64,000 nucleotides of DNA from contig NZ_FMXT01000002.1 in NCBI RefSeq assembly GCF_900104335.1, forward strand, positions 1 to 64,000. Reading direction: 5' to 3'. Below, in pieces: positions 50,254 to 60,128 of this stretch. Source of the stretch: Pseudobutyrivibrio sp. YE44 (GTDB lineage: Bacteria > Bacillota > Clostridia > Lachnospirales > Lachnospiraceae). The translations under genes were made by a program, and so were the position numbers. The notes below the pieces were generated by a model that did not search any database, was not told where the DNA came from, and was given only the letters and a program-made list of their open reading frames with translations. Every line of letters begins with the position of its first letter. Within the stretch, counting starts at the first letter, position 1.

Positions 50254-51657
50254 TTATTCTCTTACTACTTCAATTTCTGGATATGTAGATTCAACTAAAT
50301 CATAAAATTCATTAATAGCATCTTCTTTAGACATTGCACCTGTCTTTATGTTCGAAATAGCATTACCCCATGCATCGTTAATAATCTTGTCATATCGAGT
50401 TACCTTTGAATAATCGATGCCTGCAGCCTGCTCCTGCCAGAAGGCATAAAGCTTTTGATTTCCATATACAGGATTCTCATCATCCTTATGCTTTTCAAGA
50501 ACTGAAATAAGTGAAACTGTGTCTCCCTCAGACTTTTCAATCCACCATTCTGCTGTTTCTTCATCAAGTGTTACCCACTTTAAGAAATCCCATGCAAGAT
50601 CCTTGTGCTCTGAGTATGCTGAAATACCAATAAAAGTACCACCACCAAATCCATAGGCTGGACCTGAGCATACACCCCACTTACCAGAGGTTTCTCCAAC
50701 ATTGTCTCTAAGTGTGAGAACTCCCCAGCTAGGAAGACCAAATGCAAATACTTCTGTCTTATCAAGATCCTTTGTTGCTTCTTCAAAAGCATCAGCATCC
50801 CATACGTTTACAGAATCATCTGCGTAGTTCTGAATATCAGCTGTAAGAATAGGAACCTCTCCTGCCATAGCCTGATACCAAGGTGTAGACCACTGATTTG
50901 CATATGCAGTGTAATCATTCTTATAAAGGTCGATTACTAAATCCATGTAGTCTTTTCTTGCCTGTGCAACGTTAAGCTTGCCATCTACCACCCAAGCTGA
51001 ATCACCTGAGAAATATGACATTTCAGCATCTGATGCGAAGATTCTGTAACCAGCATCCTTAAGTGTCTTTGCAGTATCAAGAAGTGTATTATAATCAGCA
51101 AAAAGCTTACCGATTTCTTCTGGATCATCTGTTCCGAAAACCTTCTCAGCAATATCTCTACGATAGTACATACCTGCTGGTGTAATCTGATAAGAGATAG
51201 CTCTCTGGATTCCATCACTATCCTGACCAACTTCCCATACATAATCTACAATCTGATCAGCATAATCCTGAGCATTGTATGGCGCCTGATTAAGATCCTC
51301 GAAGTATCCTGCGTCATAGAAATCCTCCAGCATCTGTGGCTCTCCAACGATAATGTCTGGTGTTGTCTGTCCACCATTTAAGGCTGTCTGAACCTTTGTG
51401 GCGTAATCTGCTGGCTCAATAACAACTGTCTCAATCTGAACATCGTGAGTCTCAGCATACTTCTCAGCAAAAGTCTGTAAATCCTTTGCAAGTGTCCATA
51501 CAACCAGCTTCTCAGCATCTGCATTTCCAACTGTTGCTGAATCAACGTTATCGCCTTCTAAAGCGGAACCGCTGTCGCTACCATCGCTGCCGCAAGCCAC
51601 CATAGAAAGTGTCATTGCTCCAACAAGAAGAGTAGCTAAAAGTTTTTTTACTTTCAT
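50254..51657 (-). CDS. Sugar ABC transporter solute-binding lipoprotein of the beta-glucan locus
   Basis: 467 residues. Lipobox LSMVACGSD near residue 22, short acidic Ser/Gly linker, then a family 1 binding fold (KLVVWTLAKDLQTFAEKYAETHDV, TPDIIVGEPQMLEDFYD, WAWDFLKW-type segment LAWDFLKWVTLDEETAEWW). GGGAGGAAG precedes the ATG. First gene of the transporter operon, 65 bases before the permease genes. Confidence 0.9.
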   Translation of the reverse strand: MKVKKLLATLLVGAMTLSMVACGSDGSDSGSALEGDNVDSATVGNADAEKLVVWTLAKDLQTFAEKYAETHDVQIETVVIEPADYATKVQTALNGGQTTPDIIVGEPQMLEDFYDAGYFEDLNQAPYNAQDYADQIVDYVWEVGQDSDGIQRAISYQITPAGMYYRRDIAEKVFGTDDPEEIGKLFADYNTLLDTAKTLKDAGYRIFASDAEMSYFSGDSAWVVDGKLNVAQARKDYMDLVIDLYKNDYTAYANQWSTPWYQAMAGEVPILTADIQNYADDSVNVWDADAFEEATKDLDKTEVFAFGLPSWGVLTLRDNVGETSGKWGVCSGPAYGFGGGTFIGISAYSEHKDLAWDFLKWVTLDEETAEWWIEKSEGDTVSLISVLEKHKDDENPVYGNQKLYAFWQEQAAGIDYSKVTRYDKIINDAWGNAISNIKTGAMSKEDAINEFYDLVESTYPEIEVVRE

Positions 51658-51746
51658 TTTTTCTTCCTCCCAATATTATTGTTTTTCTTTGATTACTATT
51701 TCTGTAACCTTTGTTATATCTGAATTATAGAATTCGTATTGGACTG

Positions 51747-51786
51747 AAAAAATGATACTTTTTTTAGTTAGGTGTCATTTTTATAG
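51747..51786 (-). terminator. Terminator overlapping the end of the phosphorylase gene, with a locus motif
   Basis: On the minus strand AAAATGACAC pairs with GTATCATTTT (one G-T pair) around a 13-base loop that contains the stop codon, followed by TTTTTTC. The same stretch begins TATAAAAATGACACCT, resembling the elements before GH94, GH3 and GH16, so it could double as the regulatory site of the transporter operon starting at 51657. Confidence 0.55.
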
Positions 51787-54700
51787 TTATTGATTTTGCC
51801 TGACGATTTCTGATTTTTTCTGCAGCCTCACCAAGGATAGATTCGGCTTCAACACTAAGCCTCTCTCCCTCATTAAATTCCACAGTCATGCTTGTAATCC
51901 TGTAATCTCCTGGAATATAATTCTGCTTTTCATCAACCTCATAAACTACCTTTGTTTCTCCAAGCATGGTTGCCTCAACCGTATATTTATTATCAGCTTC
52001 CAAAAGAAGATACTCTGGAATAGCAGGCTCTGGAGCAAAACAAATCTCACCATCTTTATTAGATGTAAATAAATGTGCACCAAAAAACATAAGCTTCCAC
52101 ATGCTTATAAATTCAATTGTTGAGCCACTTAATCTGGCTACAAACCCCTTTCCGTGAATAGCCTTGTTAGGATTTTTTGAACTTGCAATAAAGGAAGAGT
52201 TTTCAAGGGTACTTCTTCCATAGGAATCCTTATCTAAAAATGGAATGGCTGCATCTTTGAAATCACTAAAGAATTCCTCATATAATCCACTACGTAATAG
52301 CTCTAACAAATACTTGTACTCCATGTGTAACCATATAGACTCATTTTCCAACCAACCTGGAGTGAAGGCTCTACATCTTCCCAACTCAAAGCTTGCTTCC
52401 TCTAAGGATGCATTAACCTTGTACATGGAAAGATTCGCGTCGTACAAATCGCTGTCTTTAATCTTTGAATAAATCTTTCTCTTATCATCCAAGCTACTGT
52501 TTAGCTTTAGATAACGAACTGGTCCCTCCAGGAAGTATGGTATTTTTACAAGACTAAAATGCTTTGGAACGATGCCCTTCTCTGTCTCCTCAAATTCGTC
52601 CACTTCATAGCTAAAGTATGCCATTGGTATTCCATCCCCAAGCTGAATAGCCTTGTGGATTCCCGCACCAAGTGTTCTATCAAAAGCTTCCAGATAGGTA
52701 ACGAGCTTTTCGCTGGAAATAGTCTCTAAGTTACCTGAAAGATTTTCATATACTCTTGCTCTATATTCTTCCTTCAAGTCATTTCTCATATTCCAACGAG
52801 TAACGGCATCATACTCTTCTTTTTCTACTTCTGATAGATATGAAAGGAAATCTACAATCTCCTCCGGGAAGGCTAAATCTCTTTTACAATCCTTTAAGTT
52901 CGTAATTACGAATTTAACCATTCTTGCCAATTCATAGGTCTCATTCATAGAAGAACCAAGCATCCCTGGCAAACCATTTAAGGCATCATACCAACCAGGC
53001 TTACCACCTTCCATTTCAACCCCAAGACCTTCTGGGTCCAAAGTAGCAAACTTTATAGCGGAAAGAAGAATTAACTTTGCCATAAGAGACATTTCAACTT
53101 CTTTACCATTTTTATCCAAGGCATATCCAGCTTCTTTCAAAGCATTAGCTCTTTCTTCAAGATATTTGTACTGACGAACTCCATTCTTCGTATTTACGTA
53201 TCTCTCACATCTAGGCTTAACCTTAACTGCAGCATCAAAAGCCTTCACTTTTGTATCAAAAAGTAGTTCATCCTTTTTATCCGGATAAATTTCAAGATAG
53301 TCTTCGATTAAATCAAGATTGTAAGTCCAGTGATCACTCCAATATCCCTCACCAAAATCTGCATTAACAGTTTCTATTGCCTGAGTCATAATGTCCTCAA
53401 ACCTACGCTGGCAGCTTTCATTAAAGTCTCCACCACAAGATGAATCACCATCTACAATAGCTGCCACCAGTTCTCCTGGCGTAAATGGCTGAGATAGCTT
53501 TAAATCCTCCACAAGCTTTTCGCTTACCTGGTAACGCATTTGCTCTATCTTTAATGGGTTGTAGCCATCAAGCTGCAATAGGGAATAAAACATCTTTATA
53601 TTGGTTGCTTCCACATAAGGGCTGAAAAATGTATCACATCGTCTGTTTTGATTTACATCTCTAAAATTCCCATTTCCCTGAGAATAGAACTCTGGCGTCA
53701 TAGAAAAATAGTTGTAATCACGTTCAAGGTCACCGTGCTTTCTTGAATACACGTAAAAGGTATGATTATCTGTGAGCTTTATAGGCAATCCACCTCTAAG
53801 CACATTATCCATATATGTGTAACGACAATAATCATCAAAGGTCTTGTTTGCAGTTTTTGTAGCTACTCCTTCTGTTAATTCATCAGCAAGATTTATAGCC
53901 TCCGCAAACTTATCCTCAAAATAACTACTATTAATCTCTTTTGATAAAAAGTTGTTCAATATATCCTTATTTCTTACCTGGCCAATCATTTCATACAAGG
54001 TGAAAGTTTCGCCAGCTTCCAGCTCTTTAGACGCACCAAAGAAAGCACATGGTAACTCATTGGAGGTATTCTGATGCTTTCCATATAATTCCTTGAGAGA
54101 TGTACTCTTAAATCCCTCAGGACTATCCAGTGATAAGTCGTAAGAAAATACCAGGTTTGGATCAACAATTACAGGAAGCTTTTCACCATTACCTAAGCAT
54201 CCAAAAGCAAAGTTTCCTCCATCTATCTTTTGAACCTCTGCAGAATCCTCCATGCTTACACGCACACGATAATATGGACAATTGATATCTACATCCTCCA
54301 CCTGCATCCACGCCTTGGTAGTCTGTGCCATCATCTTCAGGCTCTCCTGTCCAACTCCGTATGGAACAAGTGCTGGCATACCATCTAACACCTGAAGAGA
54401 TTTGCTTTCGCTTCCTTCATTTGTAATTTCCACAACCCTCAAAAGAGCTCCTATAGATTCACCAGGAAGAGTTGTGTAGCTGACATTCACTTTCAACTGA
54501 AGCTCATTATTTTTATCTTCAAGAACTAAACCATTCATAAGAACAGTCATCTTGTTTTCTTCGCCAGCCTTGGCAAAGGGTTCATAAAAATCCTCTCCAG
54601 ATTTTATAAAAGTTCTAAAACCAGTCTTATTTACAGTCTGATAAGCTGTGTGTGCAGGATAAAATTCCATAATTCCGTTGTCCTTATCCCTAACACCAAA

Positions 54701-54844
54701 GCTTACTACCCCTTGTCCTCGGTTCACGTAGTAACACCAGATAGGAGTACCCTTAATTCCTGCTATTCCAGGAAGAAAACTTGCAAAAGCACTCTTTCTT
54801 CCATAATCCTTTATCTCATCCTTTACATTAGAATTTATGTTCAT
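51764..54844 (-). CDS. Large beta-glucan phosphorylase, GH161/GH149-like
   Basis: About 1026 residues, cytoplasmic. It has the cellobiose-phosphorylase build: N-terminal beta-sandwich (VVSFGVRDKDNGIMEFYPAHTAYQ), helical linker and alpha/alpha barrel. The catalytic Asp candidate is in KPGWYDALNGLPG near residue 619, corresponding to the NDAL Asp of GH94. Length well above GH94 (~800-900) and the beta-1,3-glucan neighbours point to GH161 or GH149 beta-1,3-oligoglucan phosphorylase; I cannot separate them by eye. Start at 54844 follows GTGAGGAG by 7 bases; a TTG 24 bases upstream would overlap GH94. Ten bases after the GH94 gene. Confidence 0.72.
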   Translation of the reverse strand: MNINSNVKDEIKDYGRKSAFASFLPGIAGIKGTPIWCYYVNRGQGVVSFGVRDKDNGIMEFYPAHTAYQTVNKTGFRTFIKSGEDFYEPFAKAGEENKMTVLMNGLVLEDKNNELQLKVNVSYTTLPGESIGALLRVVEITNEGSESKSLQVLDGMPALVPYGVGQESLKMMAQTTKAWMQVEDVDINCPYYRVRVSMEDSAEVQKIDGGNFAFGCLGNGEKLPVIVDPNLVFSYDLSLDSPEGFKSTSLKELYGKHQNTSNELPCAFFGASKELEAGETFTLYEMIGQVRNKDILNNFLSKEINSSYFEDKFAEAINLADELTEGVATKTANKTFDDYCRYTYMDNVLRGGLPIKLTDNHTFYVYSRKHGDLERDYNYFSMTPEFYSQGNGNFRDVNQNRRCDTFFSPYVEATNIKMFYSLLQLDGYNPLKIEQMRYQVSEKLVEDLKLSQPFTPGELVAAIVDGDSSCGGDFNESCQRRFEDIMTQAIETVNADFGEGYWSDHWTYNLDLIEDYLEIYPDKKDELLFDTKVKAFDAAVKVKPRCERYVNTKNGVRQYKYLEERANALKEAGYALDKNGKEVEMSLMAKLILLSAIKFATLDPEGLGVEMEGGKPGWYDALNGLPGMLGSSMNETYELARMVKFVITNLKDCKRDLAFPEEIVDFLSYLSEVEKEEYDAVTRWNMRNDLKEEYRARVYENLSGNLETISSEKLVTYLEAFDRTLGAGIHKAIQLGDGIPMAYFSYEVDEFEETEKGIVPKHFSLVKIPYFLEGPVRYLKLNSSLDDKRKIYSKIKDSDLYDANLSMYKVNASLEEASFELGRCRAFTPGWLENESIWLHMEYKYLLELLRSGLYEEFFSDFKDAAIPFLDKDSYGRSTLENSSFIASSKNPNKAIHGKGFVARLSGSTIEFISMWKLMFFGAHLFTSNKDGEICFAPEPAIPEYLLLEADNKYTVEATMLGETKVVYEVDEKQNYIPGDYRITSMTVEFNEGERLSVEAESILGEAAEKIRNRQAKSITIKMTPN

Positions 54845-54854
54845 ACCATTCTCC

Positions 54855-57506
54855 TCACTTAAGCTCAATCTCTATAACATGATTTTTTTCATTCCAATTT
54901 AGAATCCAGTTTTCTGGGATTGTTACACTTTTACGCTGTGGCTCAACCTTACAGGTTCCATCAAGAATCACCTGCCCTAAGGTGTATTCCCCATAATTTA
55001 ACTTTTTCTTGTTAATGTATCTAACAACAAAACTATGACCTCTAAAGGGAAGCTTTATTTCAGCTACACCATCCTTATCAAACTGCTCACTTAATAGCTT
55101 AGGCTCTATATGTAAATCACCAGCGCTACCTCGCACACCAAAAACCTGAGTAACCATTGTAAGTAAATACCAGCTTGCGGCCCCAGTTAGATAATTGTAT
55201 AAGCCTCTTCCCTCACCATTGAAGTATTCAGGAATGCCTGGATATATTTTGCTTTTTTCAAAATTTGAAGCAGCCTTAAACAAGGTAATTAATGACTTAT
55301 AACCCTGTTCAACAAAGCCTCTTTGATATAAGGCATTGCCATACATTACTGACATATGTGAAAACACCGCACCATTTTCCTTATCTCCATAAGAAAAACC
55401 AAACATACGCCCCAAGTCAGTTCTAAGCTCCTTAAAATCTGTGTTCAAAACATATCCACCAATTTTCTCTCTAAAAAGATACTTATCCGCAGCTTTGATT
55501 ATTTCTAGCACAGAATCATTTTTTGCAGTGCCACTCATAATGGAAAATACCTGGCCTGTCAGCATCATCCTCACCTCATCACAAAAACATCCCTCGACCT
55601 TTCTTCCCAGATTGTCGTAATAACCGTTGTACCAGCCATTACCCTTGCCATCTTCCACCCATTCTTCCCTTCTAATGAGCTTCATCAGGTAATCGGATTT
55701 ATGCTCTAATAACAAGGCAATCTTTTCTATATCCACAAGTTCTTTATCTCCAGATATTCCTGTAGCAATCTGTTCTTTGTATCTGTCTAAAACACTATTT
55801 CTTGCAATTGGGCTACTGAAAACCTCTAAGGAATCTTCATATAGAAGACTAAGCATCTCGGTAGCTATAGCCATTTGTGTAATACCACTTTTAGCCTTTA
55901 GGATTCGCAAATACGTAGCAATATCTTTTAGATTGCCAGCATAGCCACAGGTAAAGGCAACACTTTCTCCTCTATCAGCTGCCATATCTAATGCATCATT
56001 CCAATCTGCATTTCTAAGCTTTATTTGGTTATGCTCTCCCACATCGTAAAAAGCTGCAAGATTTTCAAGAAGGATGTGTTCAAACACCGTTCCAACAGGT
56101 GGTTTCTTCTGCTCTTTTTCACTAAAATATGTAATTTCCTGATTTAATATGTCCAAATCACCCGTCTGGTCCATATACAATTTAACTGTAAGAAATGGCC
56201 AAAAGCCGTGATCCATCCATACTCTTGATATTCCATTTCTATCAGCCTTAAACTCTCCTGGTTTACTACCGATGATTGTGGCATTTGTTCCATCTAATCT
56301 GACGCCCTTAAAGTTAGAAAGAATCATCTCTCTTACAACTTCAGAATTCATCAGCAACAAGGCCAAACAATCCTGCCACAGATCTCTCCACCCTCTTCCA
56401 CCTTTTCCATAATCGTGATGTGGCAAGAAGGAGCATCCAAAAATTCTTCTCAATTCTGGCTGAAAACATATCCACTCCATATAATTATCAAAGGTTTGAT
56501 TTCCAGTCTTAAAATGAATTGATGTTCTGTTATTCCAAAAATCCTTCACTTCATTAAAAACAGTATCAACCTGATTTTTATTTCTAATAAGACTTCTAAC
56601 GGAATCCATGTGAGAAATATTCTCATCCTCCGCCAAGCCAATGACCAACTGATAAGTGACAGATTCCTGTGGCCCTATGGTCTTTTTTTCAAATCCCATA
56701 ACCCCCACAGTCTCTTTTCCATTAACCTCATCACCTGGCTTTTTCCATATATCTGTTTTATCTGTTCCTTTAAGCAGACTCCTTGGTCTAAGATAAGTTC
56801 CTCCCTCACCAAGATACTTTTCTGCATCTGCAATAAAAGCTACTGGAAGCTTTCCTTCATCCTCACAGCCAAAAACAAAGTAGGTAACATCATTCTTCTG
56901 ATGTCCACGTTCATCAAAGGAAAGTGTAGGCTTCATTACAACCCCATCCTGACAAATAACAGCACGGTTCAAAAGTGATGTAACATGTCTATGATCTCTT
57001 AAATTGTCAGCACTTCGGCCAAATAGAGGGATAGCCGCAACAGGCTGAAAGCTCACTGCTTTATCACTCTCATTTGTAACTGTAATCTGCATGATTTCTG
57101 CATTCTGATTTAGGAGAGGAAATATGGTTGTTGAAGCCTTAACACCTAGTTTTTCATTTGTGCGCTCCAAGGTTTGCCACATTCTTCCAGCCTTAAGGCT
57201 GCAAGAATCCTCTTTATCAGTAAATCGATTTGCTTCCTGCTCAGCAGATACTCCTGTAACCGACCACAAATCCTCGTTAAAAATCAAAAAGAAATTTCTA
57301 GTGTCCCTATCTGTGCTTAGGTTCATTATGCTTTTTGGACTAATCAAAAAATGATTATAATCTATTTTTGCGTCACCATTAAAATCTGGCGTCACTGCAC
57401 TCTTTAGCCCCACAAGACTGGCTAAAGGCAAGTACAAACCACTTGTATGATTTGGATTGTTTAATTTAAAGCTACCGTTTTTATCAATAAATTCTATTCC
57501 TGACAT
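54855..57506 (-). CDS. GH94 phosphorylase, probably laminaribiose phosphorylase
   Basis: 883 residues, cytoplasmic. Splits a glucosyl disaccharide with phosphate to glucose 1-phosphate and glucose. GH94 marks: LPHHDYGKGGRGWRDLWQDCLALLL, catalytic Asp near 503 in ADWNDALDM, phosphate-site region GIPEYFNGEGRGLYNYLTGAASWYL. Length is nearer to laminaribiose phosphorylase (~900) than cellobiose phosphorylase (~810), and the GH16/GH3 neighbours favour beta-1,3 substrates; cellobiose is the alternative. GGGAGGAAC precedes the ATG. First gene of a pair with the larger phosphorylase. Confidence 0.83.
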   Translation of the reverse strand: MSGIEFIDKNGSFKLNNPNHTSGLYLPLASLVGLKSAVTPDFNGDAKIDYNHFLISPKSIMNLSTDRDTRNFFLIFNEDLWSVTGVSAEQEANRFTDKEDSCSLKAGRMWQTLERTNEKLGVKASTTIFPLLNQNAEIMQITVTNESDKAVSFQPVAAIPLFGRSADNLRDHRHVTSLLNRAVICQDGVVMKPTLSFDERGHQKNDVTYFVFGCEDEGKLPVAFIADAEKYLGEGGTYLRPRSLLKGTDKTDIWKKPGDEVNGKETVGVMGFEKKTIGPQESVTYQLVIGLAEDENISHMDSVRSLIRNKNQVDTVFNEVKDFWNNRTSIHFKTGNQTFDNYMEWICFQPELRRIFGCSFLPHHDYGKGGRGWRDLWQDCLALLLMNSEVVREMILSNFKGVRLDGTNATIIGSKPGEFKADRNGISRVWMDHGFWPFLTVKLYMDQTGDLDILNQEITYFSEKEQKKPPVGTVFEHILLENLAAFYDVGEHNQIKLRNADWNDALDMAADRGESVAFTCGYAGNLKDIATYLRILKAKSGITQMAIATEMLSLLYEDSLEVFSSPIARNSVLDRYKEQIATGISGDKELVDIEKIALLLEHKSDYLMKLIRREEWVEDGKGNGWYNGYYDNLGRKVEGCFCDEVRMMLTGQVFSIMSGTAKNDSVLEIIKAADKYLFREKIGGYVLNTDFKELRTDLGRMFGFSYGDKENGAVFSHMSVMYGNALYQRGFVEQGYKSLITLFKAASNFEKSKIYPGIPEYFNGEGRGLYNYLTGAASWYLLTMVTQVFGVRGSAGDLHIEPKLLSEQFDKDGVAEIKLPFRGHSFVVRYINKKKLNYGEYTLGQVILDGTCKVEPQRKSVTIPENWILNWNEKNHVIEIELK

Positions 57507-57556
57507 AAGTTCCTCCCTTCTATAATCTGCTCTAATCTTATGGAAGGCAGGACACT

Positions 57557-57598
57557 AAAAAAAGGACACCTTTTTTAGACAGGTGTCCTTTTTTATAA
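57557..57598 (-). terminator. Terminator of GH3 containing a locus motif
   Basis: GGACACCT/AGGTGTCC stem flanked by A- and T-runs on both sides, 20 bases after the GH3 stop codon. On the minus strand its first arm reads TTATAAAAAAGGACACCTG, similar to the upstream elements of GH16, GH3 and the transporter operon, and lies 72-92 bases above the GH94 start. It may both end GH3 transcripts and regulate or start GH94 ones. Confidence 0.75.
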
Positions 57599-57615
57599 TT
57601 CGTATTTACGTTTTT

Positions 57616-60021
57616 CTAATCAAATTTGAGAATTGTGTTTAATATTGCTTTAGCACTGTTTTTGAGCTGCTGATGATCAAGCGCACCGAACTCATCTGCC
57701 GCCTTTAATCTCTCTGGGAATCCATTTCCCATCTTCAAATCATTTCCAGCATTAAGCTCCTTGTAATGCTCTCCTCTTGTCCACCAATCAGAAATAACCA
57801 TACCCTCAAATCCCCATTCTTCTCTAAGGATTCCAGTTAACAAATCTCTACTTTCAGAAGCTCGTTCACCATTTATAGCATTATAAGAGCTCATAATTGT
57901 ATATGGATGTTCTTTCTTAACAACGATTTCAAAAGCCTTTAAATATATCTCTCTAAGAGCTCGCTCTGATACTCTTGAATCACTGTGCTTTCTGTTGGTT
58001 TCCTTATTGTTGCAGGCAAAATGCTTCACAGAAACTCCCATATTATTCTTTTGGGTGCCATGCACAAGAGACGATGCCAAAATTCCTGTAAGAACTGGAT
58101 CCTCGGAATAGTATTCAAAGTTTCTTCCGCACATTGGATTTCTATGAATATTAATTGCAGGAGCAAGCCACACGCAAAGATTGTTTTCCTTAAGCTCCTT
58201 TCCGCCTAAATCTCCCACCTCTTCAAGGATTTCTCTATTCCAGGTAGAAGCTAAAAGTGTTGAGCATGGTAGTGCCGTGGTAAGCACTCCTGTTTCAGGT
58301 GCTATTCTTACACCCGCTGGACCGTCAGCTGTAACAGCATTTGGAATACCATACTCTGGAAGATTTCCCATACCAAACACGTTTCCCACACCTGTGTTAG
58401 GCTGTCCACCAGTCAAATGCAATAAATCATTTAAAGAAAGCTGGTCAACGAATTCATCAAGTGTGATTTTTCCTTCTGCAACCTCTGAGAAAGGATGTGC
58501 ACCTTCCTTGTAAGGATGCATAAGATAGTATCTTCCTCTTGCTCTTACCTCTGGAGTAAGTGCCTCTTCTGTTCCAGGCTCCATCTTTTGAATTACAGAT
58601 TCATTAATATCCTTGTGCTGTCCCTGTGGCAAAGCTTCATAACTTCCATCAGAAAGCATTCTCTGCTTCAACTCAACTGGAGCAAGCTTATGACTAAGCT
58701 GCTCAATCACCTTATCTTCAGGATTGCTCCAGATTATAGGATCACCTACCAAAGTTGCAGAATCCTGTCCCAGGCTAAAGCTGTAATCACCCTTTTCAAG
58801 CACATAGGCAGCTTCCTTTATTTTTCCTAAATCATCAAAAGATGACATTCTATACATATCCATGGATAGAACCATTTCCTGGCTCTCACCTGGTGCCAAA
58901 AGCTTTGTTTTTGCAAAATCTCCAAGCTCTCTTGCAGGCTTCAAAAGCTTACCCTGAGGTGCACTATAATAAAGCTGCACTACCTTCTTTCCTGCCACTT
59001 TTCCTGTATTTGTTATCTTTACAGTAAAGTAAAATGTATCGTCCTCAAGACTCATAGACAGAAGCTTACTTTCAAAGGATGTGTAGCTAAGCCCATATCC
59101 AAATGGATAAACTATTTTGTCAGCCGCACCAGGAATAGTAAGGAAATATCTGTATCCTACATATATGTCCTCGTTATAATCCACATAATCAAAGGATTCA
59201 TGGAAGCCTTCTGTGGATGGATAATCCTCAAGCTTTCCTGCAAAGGTATCCACCAAACATCCAGATGGATTCACCATTCCAAACAATACGTTTGTAGCAG
59301 CGTCACCACCTTCCATGCCGCCCTGTCCCATGTAAAGAGCCGCATTAATGCCCTCTTCCTTAAGCCATCTACAATCAATGATTCCACCAATATTAAGTAC
59401 AGCAACCACTTTTTTAAAGCTTGCTTTTACAGTATCAATCATTGCTTTTTCTTCTGCTGTAAGATAAAAATCTCCCTCTGGAAAAATCTCAGCAGAAATC
59501 TTAGGTAAACTTGTTTCAGTTTCCCAAGGATTAAACTCATTGTCACACTCCACCTTACTTCTATCCCAGCCCTCGCCAGAATATCTATTAATAACTATGA
59601 TAGCAGTATCTGAAAACTTCTTTGCACCCTCAACAAGTTCATCAGACAACTGTGGCTCAGAAGTCAGTCCAGGACTTCTTCCCTTATCATACTGCGCCTT
59701 TATATCTCCCTTATAAAAATCAATAAGTGGCTCATATACCTGTACTCCCTTAGCCTTCAGACCATCATAAAGGGAATGTACATACTTGCAATATACATCA
59801 CCAGAACCACCGCCACCTTTAACATAATCTACAACCCCTTTTCCAAAAACCGCCACTGGTTGCTCTTTGGAAAGCGGAAGTGTGCCATCATTCTTAAGTA
59901 AAACCATACCTTCTTCTGCTGCTGTTCTAGATATGGCAATATGCTCATCACTTCCTGTAACTCTCCTATCACCATTCAGCGGCAAAGAAGGTTGATATAA
60001 TAACCTAGCCCACTTTTGCAT
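57616..60021 (-). CDS. Domain-permuted GH3 beta-glucosidase
   Basis: About 801 residues, no signal peptide. The usual order is reversed: the alpha/beta sandwich domain comes first (TAAEEGMVLLKNDGTLPL at ~35, DTAIIVINRYSGEGWDRS), then a fibronectin-III-like domain (VAGKKVVQLYYSAPQG), then the TIM barrel (LTGGQPNTGVGNVFGMG, GPAGVRIAPETG, VKHFACNNKETNRKHSDSRVSERALREIYLK) with nucleophile Asp near 745 in MVISDWWTRGEHY. This permutation is known from Butyrivibrio and Ruminococcus beta-glucosidases. Start at 60021 follows GAGGAGG. Separate unit with the shared 35-nt element upstream. Confidence 0.92.
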   Translation of the reverse strand: MQKWARLLYQPSLPLNGDRRVTGSDEHIAISRTAAEEGMVLLKNDGTLPLSKEQPVAVFGKGVVDYVKGGGGSGDVYCKYVHSLYDGLKAKGVQVYEPLIDFYKGDIKAQYDKGRSPGLTSEPQLSDELVEGAKKFSDTAIIVINRYSGEGWDRSKVECDNEFNPWETETSLPKISAEIFPEGDFYLTAEEKAMIDTVKASFKKVVAVLNIGGIIDCRWLKEEGINAALYMGQGGMEGGDAATNVLFGMVNPSGCLVDTFAGKLEDYPSTEGFHESFDYVDYNEDIYVGYRYFLTIPGAADKIVYPFGYGLSYTSFESKLLSMSLEDDTFYFTVKITNTGKVAGKKVVQLYYSAPQGKLLKPARELGDFAKTKLLAPGESQEMVLSMDMYRMSSFDDLGKIKEAAYVLEKGDYSFSLGQDSATLVGDPIIWSNPEDKVIEQLSHKLAPVELKQRMLSDGSYEALPQGQHKDINESVIQKMEPGTEEALTPEVRARGRYYLMHPYKEGAHPFSEVAEGKITLDEFVDQLSLNDLLHLTGGQPNTGVGNVFGMGNLPEYGIPNAVTADGPAGVRIAPETGVLTTALPCSTLLASTWNREILEEVGDLGGKELKENNLCVWLAPAINIHRNPMCGRNFEYYSEDPVLTGILASSLVHGTQKNNMGVSVKHFACNNKETNRKHSDSRVSERALREIYLKAFEIVVKKEHPYTIMSSYNAINGERASESRDLLTGILREEWGFEGMVISDWWTRGEHYKELNAGNDLKMGNGFPERLKAADEFGALDHQQLKNSAKAILNTILKFD

Positions 60022-60077
60022 AATTATCCTCCTCATTTATGTCATTTTTATCCATTTTACCCCCACGTACAGAAGAT

Positions 60078-60112
60078 AAACAGTGTTAAATTTTTATATC
60101 AGTGTCATTTTT
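60078..60112 (-). promoter_or_regulatory. Upstream element of GH3 shared with GH16
   Basis: 28 of 35 bases match 43481-43515. On the minus strand it holds two imperfect direct repeats, AAAAATGACACTG and AAAAATTTAACACTG. It begins 57 bases above the start codon. AraC-type response regulators bind direct repeats, so the local YesN-type protein is the candidate binder. Confidence 0.7.
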
Positions 60113-60128
60113 GAATTAGAAAAACTAA

